A stretch of DNA of 64,000 bases, taken from Phascolomyces articulosus. Taxonomy: Eukaryota > Mucoromycota > Mucoromycetes > Mucorales > Lichtheimiaceae. Below the pieces are notes generated by a model. The model had not been told where the DNA came from and ran no database searches. It saw nothing but the letters and a program-made list of their open reading frames with translations. The stretch's first letter is position 1. Each line of letters begins with the position of its first letter. The stretch covers positions 186,001 through 250,000 of the forward strand of contig JAIXMP010000010.1 in NCBI GenBank assembly GCA_025677815.1, read 5' to 3'. This document shows positions 47,009 to 59,412 of the stretch, piece after piece. A program made the position numbers and the translations under genes.

Positions 47009-47166
47009 TGTTGTATATTATGTTGGTGGTTGAAAGGAAAAAAAAAAGTAGAAAAATTCGGATAAGCTGATATGAAAGGGGCTTATAACTCAGCAATATT
47101 TTATAGGAGCCTGTATAACAGGAAGTGGAATTTGGGAATTTGTAGTACCCTGTTCTATTGCGCGTT
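47009..47166. promoter_or_regulatory. Divergent promoter IMP3 / mitochondrial-type gene
   Basis: 158 bp between start codons. It contains the interrupted palindrome CCTGT-ATA-ACAGG (47110-47122) and a further CCTGTT at about 47149. Confidence 0.5.
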
Positions 47167-48286
47167 ATGCTTAATAACTCTATCCGTTTCGTCGCCAGGT
47201 TACGCCCTACGCAACCCATTCGACATTTCTCACAGTCAAGACTAGTATTTCAAGAAAAGTCTTCTAATATAAATGACTTCCGTAATGGCTTTTTTTATTT
47301 TCATTTACCATGTTATTTTCTTTATTTCATTTGTCACAAAATTAACAGGTAATAATATATTAAACTATATAGCATGGCTAGTGAATCGTTCACCACCCCG
47401 GATTGCAAAGTATCCATATATCCAGGCGCCTACGTCCTTTGGTTGGATGAATATCTTACCAGCTAGTATTCAACACAGACTTAGTGTTTGGCTCGCGTCA
47501 CGTACAGTTCATTTGAATACAGGTGCTTCTTATTTTCCAGAGCAGTTTTTACTTGGAGGTTTGTTTCACTATTTTATATTCATCTTTGGAAAACAACCGA
47601 ATAGGCTTTATTAATATATATGCATACTGATATTATTTTTTTTGGGGGGATTTTTTTTAGCAACTTTTGCTTCCCGTAGAGCACTCAATGTCTTATCACA
47701 ACATCTTAATAACCCAGATGATAATACGCGTAATGAGCTTGAAGGAATGATGAGCATTGAATTATTAGACCGATTTACAAAAGCGGGCAAAGAATGCCTT
47801 ACGGGTGATGAAGAAATTAGTATCAACTTACCACAAATATACGATGCAAATCTTGGTGATGTTTGGGTTACATTGGGAAGTTCAATTGCATTTACACATA
47901 CGCGACAATACGAAGTACTTGAATGGATGACACTCAAGCTGTGCTTAAAGACTTCTGGTGTGGATGTGGATGAAGAATCATTCAGGGATTATCGAGCACG
48001 TGTTGCCAGAGGACTGATGGAAGGTGTACATATTCGAGTGGACGTAGAGGTGGATGCTGATGTAGTGTACAAGATCAGTCGTGGAGATGACGTACTTTTG
48101 TATGATGAGGGGCGAAGGACATTGCTTGTTCAATTCGAAACGCCCTATTTCGAACCAGCACATACAATGATATCTGGACGAGACCCAGAAAATGGAGAGC
48201 CTATTAATGATTGGTCTTGGGTTATTTCTGATATTGATCAGTTAATTACAAAAGAAAAATTAGATAATGATGAAATAATGCCATAG
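47167..48286 (+). CDS. Putative mitochondrial protein, family not recognised
   Basis: Exons 47167..47281, 47349..47558 and 47661..48286 encode 316 residues. The N-terminus (MLNNSIRFVARLRPTQPIRH, then FSQSRLVF) is basic, hydroxylated and free of acidic residues, as in a mitochondrial presequence with an R-x-F-S-type cleavage region. The rest is a mixed alpha/beta domain (GDVWVTLGSSIAFTHTRQYE ... VHIRVDVEVDADVVYKIS ... DWSWVISDIDQLI). This pattern loosely recalls the Tim44/Mba1/mL45 NTF2-like fold used in mitochondrial import and ribosome tethering. I cannot confirm that assignment. There is no membrane segment beyond the presequence. It is divergent with IMP3. Confidence 0.8.
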
Positions 48287-48505
48287 ATTTCTTTTTAATT
48301 CTTCTACATGTAATAGTTATCATAAAGAAAACCTTTTTTTTTTTTTTGGTTTGTCAAATTTTGGCTCTATAATTTCAACAGCGACGTTTCCTTTGAAAAA
48401 GAATTTCACAACTTTTGCCAACTCATTCACTGATAATTAAACCTCTCACCTTACTTTTCTCTCCTTCTCCCTAATCATATTATTAAAAAAACAAAAGACA
48501 GGTCA

Positions 48506-49670
48506 ATGCCAGATTCACATTTTTCGAGTTCTGATTTCACGCATGCTGTCAATTGTAAAGCAGTATCACTTATAATACGAGAAGCTGGCTTTGATTCTAT
48601 ACAACGATCCGCGTTGGAAAACTTGAGCAATGTGCTTGAACAATGTAAACATGAAAAAAAGAGCATTTTCTCTCTGCTGGACCTATTGATTCCTAGAAAC
48701 TAATATTTCTTACGCGTTCATTCCTCATTATATATTATAGATTTAGAGAATTTATTATCAACAACACATAAATACGCTGAACTAGCTAGTCGTTCGAAAC
48801 CAAATTATCATGACATTTTACGGTCATTGGACGACTATGACATTCAGCTTGCTAGCTTCGGTAACTACTTGGATCAATCTAGACAAAATGGAAATTTCGG
48901 TAATGTATCCACAATAGTATAATGAGTAGTTATTTTTTTTTGTCATGACGTGGTTTATATTTAACGTTTCTTATGTGTTCAAATATTTATAGTTCCTATA
49001 CCAACAACAAAAGAAGAGCGAGACAATTCAGAAAAAAATATACAATTTCTACCATCAGACGACGAGAATGATGATGAAGAAGAGGACGACGAAGACGATG
49101 ATAATAGTGTTAAAAAAGAACCAAGCCAAATTCCATTACCAGACTATGTACCAGATTATTTCCCCAAATTTCCTTCACGACATTCTTTCCGCCAAACTCC
49201 TGTAAGTTTCTTTTTTTTAATACCATGATAAATAGATCAAGAGAATTATATTTATATAGGAGGGAGAAAATGGCAATTGATAAATGTAATTCATTTAGGT
49301 ATATATCCATCGACCTGACGATCCACAACGCGTACGAGAATTAAATTCACAGCAATCACGTATCGTTGAAGAGAATCTCAAACGGCTCATGTCAGCAGAA
49401 AATCAACTTTTACGAAGGAGTGAAAGATCCAAAGATGATTCATTGGATATCACAGTACCAATTGTTAATTATGAAGGTGCATTGCAAAGAAGAAAACGTG
49501 TTAAACGTACACGTTCGACAGATATGAAAGACCATTCACCCGATTCCACAACTAAACCAAATATCACTAATACTGCTATCACCCCTAATGGAGCATCTCT
49601 AACGACCACTAGCGATCCTGCAACATCACCATCCACCATTCCTACACCATCAGCAACAACTACTCATTAG
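48506..49670 (+). CDS. TAF8: TFIID subunit Taf8
   Basis: Exons 48506..48644, 48741..48899, 48993..49201 and 49299..49670 encode 292 residues. Residues about 8-90 are the bromodomain-associated histone fold (AVNCKAVSLIIREAGFDSIQ, ALENLSNVLEQ, HKYAELASRSKPNYHDILRS). It is followed by an acidic tract (DDENDDEEEDDEDDD) and the Taf8 C-terminal signature PDYVPDYFPKFPSRHSFRQT with VYIHRPDDPQ. Taf8 pairs with Taf10 and carries the module into TFIID. The rest is a Lys/Arg patch (RRKRVKRTR) and a Thr/Ser/Pro-rich tail. Exon 2 has two in-phase donors (48861 and 48900). I chose 48900 because the extra 13 residues align with the Taf8 block that follows the histone fold. Confidence 0.92.
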
Positions 49671-49899
49671 CATTAATAATAAAAAGAGAGAAAACAAATT
49701 ATTTTGTACCATAATATATATATATATAATAAGCAAACATGTTTTTGTTATTCTTTTTCAAAAAAAAAAATAACAAGTATTACAACTTTTTTATGCATCT
49801 AAAAATCATTTTGAGAGGAGTTTTTTTTTAATAATGATGGTGGAGGGGTGAAAATTGCAGTAAAGGCGAAGATAATATTATTTGCACGAGTTAAACTGC

Positions 49900-51023
49900 T
49901 TATTCTTTCTTTTCATTCTTCTTTGCATAGATCATGGAAGTGAATGGTCTATAATAATAATAAAATAATAATATTAAATAGATTAGTTTTATATTATAAT
50001 CAACTATAATATCAGGGAAAACCTCTTACCCTTCGAATTCGAGAGCAATCAAGTAAACAATGTAGACGATGACGGTCAATAAAAGACCTGCAGGACTTGC
50101 GTGCCTATAAATTATTATATCAATCAATTTACATTCTTTAAAACACCAACAATATGCAAAACCAAAAAAATCTAGAATCATTACCAGAGTGCAGTTGCCA
50201 AGAAGTTTAAGGTAGAACCAACATACATGGGGTTTTCACAGACATTGAAGGGGAATCCAGTAACACGAGCATCCATCAAGATACCAAAGTAATCACCTAT
50301 TATCGGAAAAAGAAAAATAAGATTTCAGCTAACTTATATCTTATTTTTTTTTTCCAAAAACCCGGACAAAAACCAGCTTCTTTTTTATTCTTATTCCTTC
50401 ATATAATCGATCCTCTTCCATTCTTTTACTTACCAAGATAAGTTCCAGTAACACCAAGAGCATACATGGAAGTAAGAACCAAAATACCACCAACAGCATA
50501 CAAGGCAACAGCGATACCTTGAACTAAAGGTGTTTCAAGGGCAGCAAGAGTAGGTTGGTTACCAAGAGCTAATGCATATCTGTATGTAGTATTCGATAAT
50601 CAGTATCACGCGTATATTTCGACTTATTTTATCACTTTATCATTTTCCTATTTTTATCCCCCTGTTTTATTTGACCTTTTCATAAACACGCGGAATGGTT
50701 TTCTTTTCATTTCCCTCGAGAAATATAAACTTACAAAGCATCACGAGTAATACCAATGGAAAAGATAGTCACAGCAAGAGCATAACAACCATAGTAAGCA
50801 TTGCCTCCAGCTAACTTTGTAAGGATATGGGAGCGGTATTCTGTTATTGTTTAAGAAGAAGGTAGACGCGACTAGAGAGGATTAGTATAGATTTCTCCGT
50901 CCATATCAATTCTTTAAACATACCAGCACGTGCAACCGTGTTCCAGAACAACGGGTTAAATAAAATATGGGCAATAATATAATAGAATGTAGGTTGCGAA
51001 AAGTCAATGTATTCAGTGAACAT
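49900..51023 (-). CDS. OPI3: Phospholipid N-methyltransferase Opi3
   Basis: Minus-strand exons 51023..50924, 50840..50735, 50579..50434, 50296..50185, 50104..50030 and 49948..49900 encode 195 residues (yeast Opi3 has 206). Opi3 carries out the last methylations from phosphatidyl-monomethylethanolamine to phosphatidylcholine in the ER, using S-adenosylmethionine. Recognisable blocks: [60 protein letters not shown] (with the E-N-P-M-Y catalytic region), and [14 protein letters not shown] at the C-terminus. Four membrane segments are evident. It shares a 241-bp divergent promoter with UTP12. Confidence 0.96.
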
Positions 51024-51264
51024 GATGTAAAAACGACGAAAGAAAAAAAGAAGTGGGGAAGAAAGACAAGATGAACGGACCCACATCCAGATAGATGATA
51101 ATGGTGCCTAATTTTCAATGACAGCGCCTCCCCCCACCCAAAAAATCGCATGTGACTTGGCAAAGCCATTTTTTTTTGCAGAACGAAAAAAAATGTGAGC
51201 GGGTTCAAAACTGGCATAACAGGTTGAATAAAAAAAAAAGAGGCTTCTTTATGAATTATTAGCA
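51024..51264. promoter_or_regulatory. Divergent promoter OPI3 / UTP12
   Basis: 241 bp between start codons, with A/T runs (poly-T at about 51170, poly-A at about 51230) and a C-rich patch near 51128-51138. I see no inositol/choline element (CATGTGAAAT) match; a CATGTGA core occurs at about 51149. Confidence 0.45.
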
Positions 51265-54200
51265 ATGGTCAAGGCCTATCTTCGTTATGAACCTCTTGCT
51301 GGTTTTGGTGTAATCGCCTCGACTCAATCGAATATTACCTATGATCATACCGGGAAATTGGCTATTACACCTGCACTCGAAGACGTGTTGTTATGGGATC
51401 TTAAAAAGGGAACTCAGGTTAGATCTATTTTTCTATATGAACACGATCTAGTTGGATATTAACTTTCATTGAATTTTTAGGTTGGTCAATGGAAAGAATC
51501 GGGTAACAATGCTCAAGTTACTAGTATCGCAAAAAGTCCAAACAATCGTGATTACGCTGTTGGGTAAGAACTTTTTTTTCGAGGCGACACAAATAAAATA
51601 AACGACCTGTCAAAATAAAAAAAAATATGCTAAAGGGGAGAGTAAAAAAACTTTTTCTTCATTGATAGTTATGCGGATGGTATGATTCGATTATGGAAAA
51701 TTGATACAACAACAGCAACAGTAACATTGAGCGGTCATCGTGGTACAGTAACAACACTTGTATTTAATGACGACGGTACACGACTTGCATCTGGATCACG
51801 CGATACAGATATTATTATATGGGATGTAGTTGCAGAAACAGGTTTATATCGTCTCAAAGGACACAAAGAACAAGTAACATGTCTTCGATTCCTAAAAAAT
51901 CCAGAACGTCCTAGTAGCGATGAAGGATATTTGTTATCAGCATCCAAAGATACCCTTTTAAAAGTATGGGACTTGTCGAGCCAGTTTTGTCGTGAGACTG
52001 TTGTTGGTCATCGTACTGAAGTTTGGTCATTTGATGTCGATCCACAACAATCCGTTGTTATTTCAGGCGGTGCTGAACCTATGCTTAAAGCTTGGAAGAT
52101 TAATTGGAACGTTCTCGAAAAATCAATTGATGAAATGGAAATTGATCAACCTGCACAAGAAACAGATGAAGCTGATACATTGAAAAAAGCAATCACTGTC
52201 TATGGTAATATCCCTCGTAACTCACGCGATCGTATTGTGACCATCCTGTTTCATCCGAGTGGTAAATATGTCGGTGTACAAGCAGCAGATAAAGCAGTCG
52301 AGTTATATCAGATTCGAGATCATGAACAGATTCGTAAAAAGATTCAAAGACGGAAAAAGCGTGCAAAGGAAAAGGGAAAACAAGTTGATGAAGTCAGTGA
52401 TGAAATTCAGCCAGAAGATGAATTCCATAGCTATACTATTGTTCGTGCTCCAAGCAAGATCCGTAGTTTTGATTTTGCACCTGTTCAAGATGTAAAAAAG
52501 GCTGGTCATATTCAGGTAAAAAGAAAAGAAAGATTTATTAAATGAAATCAAAGAAACAAAGAGGACATGGGAGGTGGATAAAGCGTGTACAAAAAGACCT
52601 AGTTATTTACCAGTATTGTTTAATTTTGATTTTGTAGCTGGCTGTTTCTTTAAATGATAACGTAATTGAAGTATATAATGCACCATTGCCTGCGGAAAAG
52701 AAATCTGATCCCCAAGATGATCCCACTCGAGCATCAAGTATTGATTTACAAGGTCATCGATCCGATATTCGTGCAGTAGCACTAAGTGCAAATGATGATT
52801 TGCTTGCCTCTGCCTCACATAGTAAGTATAACTTTTTTTATTTTGTTTGCTTACATATAAGAGAGTTTACGTTATTAATCAAAGAATAATATGGTCACAT
52901 AGACAGCTTGAAGGTATGGAATGTCAAGACACGATCATGTATTCGTTCAATAGAATGTGGTTATGCATTATGTTGTTCTTTTTTGCCCGGTGATCGACAT
53001 GTAAGGACTTTATCTTTATATATGGACCAGAAAGTAATTAGTTTCTTAGGGTATCTGTTACTAATATATATGCCTTTAGATTGTAGTTGGTACCAAATCA
53101 GGTGACCTCGAATTATTCGATATTGCATCATCTTCAATGGTATATTCGGTAGCAGCTCATGCTGGTTCAATTTACTCATTACATATGCGCCCTGATAAAC
53201 GAGGTTTTGTCACTGGTGGTGCTGATAGAGAAGCTAAATTTTGGGATTTCAAGATTAACGAGGAAAAAGTATAAAAAACTGGATGATTATGTGTACATTT
53301 ATGATATTAATGAGGGTTCATTATTACTAACTTGGTTTGCTTTATTATAGCCTACGAGCTCTCCAACCTTTATACATATGCGTACATTAAAGCTTTCTGA
53401 TGAAGTTTTGTGTGTTCGCTACAGTCCTGATCAAAACATCTTAGCAGTTTCTCTTTTGGATAGTACTATCAAAGTATTCTACCACGACACACTTAAATTC
53501 TTCTTATCACTTTATGGTCACAAACTTCCTGTCTTATCCATGGATATTTCGTCAGATAACACATTGATTGCAACGGCTTCTGCAGATAAAAATGTAAAGA
53601 TTTGGGGTCTTGATTTCGGTGATTGTCACAAGTCTATATTTGCACATCAAGAAAATATAACAGGCATTCAGTTTGTATGGGGTACCCATTACTTCTTTAC
53701 TGTCAGTAAGGATAAAATGATAAAATATTGGGACGGTGATAAGGTAATAATTTCTTATTTTTTTTCGAAAAAACAGTCTATTTGAAATCAAAATCAAAGA
53801 GCTAATAATGAATTTATAAAAAAAAATTAGTTTGAGAATATTATGAAGCTTGCAGGCCATCATGGTGAAATTTGGGCATTAGCAGTATCAAGACATGGTG
53901 GCATTGTTGTTACTGGTTCACATGATCGATCCATTCGTATTTGGGAAAGAACAGATGAACAGGTAATGAAAAAGAAATGCTTTAATTTCATCCAATATGA
54001 TATGAAAAGGAAACTCATGCTTGTATTTGTAAATTATAATTTAGCTCTTTTTAGAAGAAGAACGAGAAAAAGAACTGGAAGAAATGTACGAATCTACTTT
54101 GGTTAGCCAAATGGAAAAGGTGGACGTAAATGATACAGAGTTGGACTCTGCTGGAAAACAAACAATGGAAACATTAAAAGCTGGTGAACGGATAATGGAA

Positions 54201-54811
54201 GCATTAGATATTGCTGATGAAGAAAAACTAGGATGGGAAGCATATGAAACAGCCAAGGCAAAGGGTTTACCTGCCGAACAACCACAGCGCAATCCGATCC
54301 TTTTGGCAATGGGTGATTTGACACCTGAAAAGTATGTTTTCAACACTGTTGAAAAAATTAAAACCAATGATTTGGATGAAGCACTATTAGTATTACCGTT
54401 TGCCAAGGTTACTTCGTTACTCTCTTATATTGAGAGCTGGGCCAAGAAGGTATGTAATAGATATAAAGATATACCCTATAATAAGAGTGATTGGTAGTGT
54501 ATTAATACTATGTCTTTTTATATGCATAAATCTAGAACTGGAATATTATTTTGATTTCCCGTGTATTATTTGCATTAATCAAAATGCATCATAACCAAAT
54601 TGTTGCTAACCGTATGATGCGACCCATGCTTGATTCCATTCGACATGAATTACGAGCAAATCTTCAAAAGCAAAAGGATATTATGGGTTATAATCGGGCT
54701 GCATTAACCTATTTGCGTCGAGATTGGGAAGCACGTAATACAGCCGACTTTTTCGATGAACCTTCAAGCACCACCAATGATAACAAGAAACGTGCATTCA
54801 TTCATGTGTAA
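51265..54811 (+). CDS. UTP12: WD40 protein Utp12/Dip2 of the small-subunit processome
   Basis: Ten exons: 51265..51417, 51481..51563, 51669..52515, 52638..52821, 52903..53000, 53080..53268, 53351..53743, 53831..53962, 54045..54449, 54536..54811; 919 residues (yeast Dip2 943, human WDR3 943). Utp12 belongs to the UTP-B complex that binds U3 and 5' ETS in 40S assembly. It begins [19 protein letters not shown], as the family does. About 12-14 WD repeats form two propellers; examples are [34 protein letters not shown] and [27 protein letters not shown] insertion sits between propellers. After [16 protein letters not shown] comes the Utp12 C-terminal helical domain, ending with [19 protein letters not shown]. 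Note the second and first introns are under 110 bp with good GT-AG ends. Confidence 0.96.
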
Positions 54812-55126
54812 TATATATAGACATCTTTTTTTTTAATTTCACATTCTAAAATTCACCATCCATACTACTATTTCTTCCCATCCAACCATTTTTTATTTAC
54901 CTTCACAATTCACACATACTCACATACACATATTATCATACATAAGAAAAGCTCTTTACATGATTTTTTTTACAAAAATAAAGAAATATAAAAACAATTA
55001 ATAATAATATATATATACATATATATATATATATATTGGTAATGTATTAGTTGTATTATGATTATGATTATGATTATGATGCTTATATTTATGAGTTATC
55101 CTTTTTTGGTTTGTATGATTTTTACT
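54812..55126. other. Intergenic between convergent UTP12 and PET8
   Basis: AT-rich 3' flanks with a TA microsatellite (about 55005-55037) and about four ATTATG units (55055-55080). Confidence 0.7.
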
Positions 55127-56356
55127 CTATCTTCGATCCTCTAATACATGTAATTCACAAAGACTCTTGACAGCCTTTTCATACATGCCAAGGAAAATGC
55201 TACCACCAATGGAAATCCACATCACTCTAGGACCAATACCAGACAAAAGTACCCGAGGACCTTCTTCAGCAACAATTCGTTTCATCGTAGACAATACACC
55301 AACATTTACTGTTGTCAGTTGGCTCTATATATATATATGTACATACAATGAGTTATTTCTCCAAAAAAAAAACCATGGCAATGAAAAAAAGTAAAATTTA
55401 ACTACCTTATTCAAGAGCATAATACGGGTTTTGCATACATCAAGAGGAGTTGTAACAGCAGCACCAATACCACCAGCCAATGAGCCCCATAATGCAGCTT
55501 CATAAGGTTCTATCCGTCTACCCTTACGTTCTGCATATACACGTTTGAAATACTCATAAAGAGGGAATTGAATACATGTGAATGGAATTTCGCGTGCGAC
55601 GGTCGATAAGAATCCACGATAGAAACCGAGGATACCCTCTGTCTTTATTACGTTTTTAACAGCTTCCGAAGTTGTTTTGAATTGTTTTGTTTGCATTCGT
55701 TGTTTAATCACTTCAGTTGGTACCCGTACTGTGCAAGCAGACTATGGGACAATTGTGTTTCTTTGATTAGATCAATCCGATTCCACATATCTATTTTATC
55801 ACTACCCATCTGGTTTTTATTTGTCTAAATCCAATCCAAATAAATAAGCTTACTATTTCACCTAAGGATGCTGCTGCCATATGTATAAAGTGAGCGTTAG
55901 GATGATCTACACTAGCTCCAAGTAATCGCTTCGTAGCTTCGTATGTGACAAAAAAGAGTGAAGCTAAAGGAATATAAAAAAAATTAATTCCACCCTGGCT
56001 TTATTAGAACCTTGTCTATATTTTCTATATCTGGATATGAAGTATTATTACCATTAGGCGCACTTCCAATGACAGCTGAAAGTAATCCTGAATAAACACC
56101 ACGGAATCCACCAGAAGCAATAAAACCAGCTTGGGATTGTAATCTTGTTTTAATGGTATCTATTTTTTTTTGTGTGTATAAAAAAAGGAGGGAAATTTAT
56201 GTGAGACCGTAGCTGTCAATTGAACCATTTCATAAAAAGTCTGTCAATTGCCATACCCAGTGGAAACAATGCGGTATCCACTGCAGTTCCGGCCATGGCA
56301 CCTGCCAGCAGGGCTTGTTTCAAATTGGCCTGATAAGTGATCGTATTCTCACTCAT
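55127..56356 (-). CDS. PET8: Mitochondrial S-adenosylmethionine carrier (Pet8/SLC25A26)
   Basis: Minus-strand exons 56356..56257, 56159..56052, 55963..55854, 55741..55406 and 55324..55127 encode 283 residues (yeast Pet8 has 284). It imports S-adenosylmethionine into mitochondria in exchange for S-adenosylhomocysteine. Three mitochondrial-carrier repeats are present, each with the P-x-D/E-x-x-K/R signature: [16 protein letters not shown] and [11 protein letters not shown]-carrier features include [49 protein letters not shown] and [15 protein letters not shown]. The region [17 protein letters not shown] closes the last repeat. It is divergent from the TCAIM-like gene with 196 bp between starts. 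Confidence 0.95.
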
Positions 56357-56552
56357 TAAAGTGTATCTCCAGTAACGTGAATGCGTGGACCGCTGGAAAA
56401 AAAGAACTTTTGCGCCCTTGTCAAATTTTTGGCTCTGCACAAATTGTTTCGATTTTCACGCGACTTGAAACAATACAAAAAAAAAGAGCGTCACACGGTT
56501 ACCTCCAAGTTTTTTTTTCTTCTCTACTCTCTTCCTATTGTTCTTACAAAAT
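56357..56552. promoter_or_regulatory. Divergent promoter PET8 / TCAIM-like gene
   Basis: 196 bp between start codons; no clear TATA. A T-rich/pyrimidine run precedes the 56553 gene. Confidence 0.45.
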
Positions 56553-57518
56553 ATGAAAGGTCGAGGAACAGGGACAGGAACAAAAGCAGCAGCCCTTATT
56601 AAACCTTATTTAAAAAAATTGGTTCTTCAAACTCATCCTGACTTTTTTCATGGCGATCCAATCAAAGGGAAACGGAATGCCACATCGCTACAACAACTTT
56701 ATACTATTTTAAATCCTTTATTAAAAAACGAACCATTGACAACGAAATCACAATCGACATTCCAATGGACTAAAAATAATGAACAAAGTGTACAACTCGA
56801 GTTTTATGCAAAAAAGGCGCGTAAAACACCTATTGTGAGTACATTTGAGCATGCCCCCAATGAATGGCAAACTGTGGCGTCATTATTTAGTTTATGCAAA
56901 AAACTCGATATTGACGTGGCACCATCCGATATACAAGCTGTACAAGACATGATACAAAAAAAGGAACAAGAAACGACTCCTCATCGTCACCGTCGTGGAA
57001 GGCTTAGTTTAAGAGAAGAATTTGCTCGTGCTTTGCATAAACAATCCTCTACTATCACAAAAGACACATCAACGACATCATCACCATGGACACCAAATCG
57101 TATCTTAGGAAATAAATCATTGATATTTGGACCTCAGATTGACAAGAGTATGGTTGCTAAACAATGGTGTGAATTTATGTCAAAGTTAGAACCAGAACGT
57201 TGGTGGGGAATAATGCCCGCCCTTGTAGTATCCAGTGAAAATGATGCCCAAAATTTATCATCATCCGAACAAGGGCGGGGAATTCTAGTTTTTTCGTCGG
57301 ATATGGGATATGACGGTAAGTGTCTCATTCTCGACCCTTTTATTTTTATTTTTATTAGTATTTCATTTGTAATCGATACTAGTTTAGTGATAAACTAAGT
57401 TCTAGATTTTGTCATTCCTTTTTTTACTTCATTCCTTTATATTATAATAGAAATGAAAACATATCTTGAAAAAAATCTTGATATCAAAAGACAAGAACGA
57501 GTTTCAATGATGAGCTAG
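56553..57518 (+). CDS. TCAIM-like protein (DUF4460/DUF4461), probably mitochondrial
   Basis: Exons 56553..57315 and 57451..57518 encode 276 residues. Residues about 18-60 (LKKLVLQTHPDFFHGDPIKG, then SLQQLYTILNPLL) match the J-like DUF4460 pattern L-x-x-x-V-H-P-D-x-F...L-x-x-L seen in human TCAIM, a mitochondrial protein. A second region with WWGIMPALVVSSEN and GRGILVFSSDMGYDE fits the end of DUF4461. The N-terminus is basic (MKGRGTGTGTKAAALIK) and free of acidic residues for 35 residues, compatible with mitochondrial import. No HPD-type J motif is complete (THPDF is present, so the tripeptide itself is). Molecular function is unknown. Confidence 0.8.
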
Positions 57519-58401
57519 AACAAGCAAGCATCATACTATAACGGTAGTAAACCACGACGATAGGCGGTGATTATATATGAATTTAAGAAAAGCGGGAGAG
57601 GAAAAAGAAAAAAAGACACAAGGCTACTAGCCACGAACACAAGGATTATATATAAAATGACTTTATATATAAATCATCATGATGGCTATTACTTTTTACA
57701 CCAAAGCAAGAGGTTTAACTTGGGGACTTAATGTAATACAGTGACACGAGTAAATTGGATGAAAAAAGAGGTCAAACAGCAAAATATGGTTAAAAATGGT
57801 TTCGTACAACACTTAAAAATAGATGGTAAGACCTCCGTTTTGTTCCCCGCTATTGTTATATTTGTTGTTTCGTTCTTTAGAGCCTTTCTCCTAATAGACA
57901 TACTCCTTTTACCCTTCTTCATTTCTCCCCCGCTCGCCACTAGGATTTTTACCTGACAATATACTATTATTATCAATATTATTATCATCTAATAGTATAT
58001 TTTTATAATGACTTTATATATAAAACTTAATATATAAAAAAAAGAAACGAGAATAATATAGATATAATATAGAACTATATGAATATGAATCTGAATAACT
58101 CCAAGAAGAGACTTATATGAAATAAATATGTATAAAAATGATTTGATATATATAGGCTTTTTGTTAAAAGATCTTCATATGGTTGAACAGAACGTGTTGG
58201 AGACACACTTTTGCCAATAAATTGTTTGTCCATAAAAGGAGTAAATTCCACGAAAAAGGGAAAATCCTTTAACAATTTTTCTTTTTTTCTAAACACAACA
58301 ACTCTTTTTCCTTTCTTCTTCTTCTTTTCCTTAAAACTTCTTTTTACACTCTTTTTATATATATTTATACAATTCACACCACATCCACTCATTACATAAA
58401 G
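57519..58401. other. Intergenic: upstream of secreted Cys protein
   Basis: AT-rich. The heptamer-like string TTATATATAAA recurs at about 57650, 57663 and 58014. A pyrimidine-rich stretch (58260-58345) and TATATATATTTATA at about 58357 precede the next start. No gene is seen. Confidence 0.55.
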
Positions 58402-59412
58402 ATGTTAAAAAGACTTGTATTTCTATCATTTTTTGTGTCTCTTGCATCTTCATGTGAACCTTTGTGCAGGCACGCAATCTCACAAACCTTAGCCGATCGA
58501 TATATTCCAGTCATTCACTTAGCCGTCAACGAATTGCACGAGTCTTTAAATATTAATCTTTATAACGTCACCATACCCGATAAATTATTAAATACCGTTC
58601 CGGAAAAAGAACTGCAGGACGGTATCCGGAATACAGTAGAGGATGGTTTAGACGACTTTACAATGGAAGCAACAGGTGGAATGCTCGAAGAAGGCATTTA
58701 TCAAACAGTTTTCTCGGGCGACCAACCATTCAAGGGTGATTGTAATAACCCAAAACGACTTGATAGAAAGAAACCTAAAGAAAACGAATCGTGGACTCGA
58801 GAAGAATGTAATGTATATTTTGTGGACCTGGGGGAGACGGGCGATTTTTTTCTGTTATAATTTGACATTTTTGATCAATCTAAGCCTGGGGGAATTGTTT
58901 AAAAAAAGAAAGAGACAAACATTGTAATATTAATTATTATTTGTTACGCAATTTTAACAGGTGCTAAGATGGATTATATCTGTGGTAATCCACCATCCAT
59001 TTGTCATTTTCTGGACATGGTAAGAACATTTTAAATTAAAAACAATATTCTTATGAAAAACACACATAATTAATTCACAATTGCTTTTTCTTAGATTAAA
59101 GCTCGGATAGTCGTTTATTTACGTAGCTATTTGATGGAACAAACACAATTTGGTAGTGGTTTATTATTTCAAAGCTTGGCACCTAATATGAAACAAACGA
59201 TTCATTCAACGATTATACGTTATGGAGCTGGCTCCTTGTTAACTGATGCCGACGTCATGGCTTACGTGAATAACATTATCAGTAACACAATACACGCACT
59301 TGATGTTTGGTCACATACAACTGTTCAAGATATCTGTACAAAACCAGAAGATGAACTTGTTTGTGGTGGCTGGGATGAAGTGGTCATACCCGAGATTTTA
59401 CGATGGCCTTAA
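58402..59412 (+). CDS. Secreted Cys-containing protein of unknown function
   Basis: Exons 58402..58807, 58961..59019 and 59095..59412 encode 260 residues. A signal peptide (MLKRLVFLSFFVSLASSCEP, cleavage near residue 16-17) precedes a helical region beginning CEPLCRHAISQTLADRYIPV. Cys residues are spread through the protein: C18, C22, one in GDCNN, the CAKMDYIC pair at the first junction, SICHF, DICTK and VCGG, giving eight in all. There is an N-glycosylation site NVT near residue 55. No transmembrane tail or catalytic motif is visible. It looks like a member of a mucoromycete-specific secreted family, but that is inference. Confidence 0.85.
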
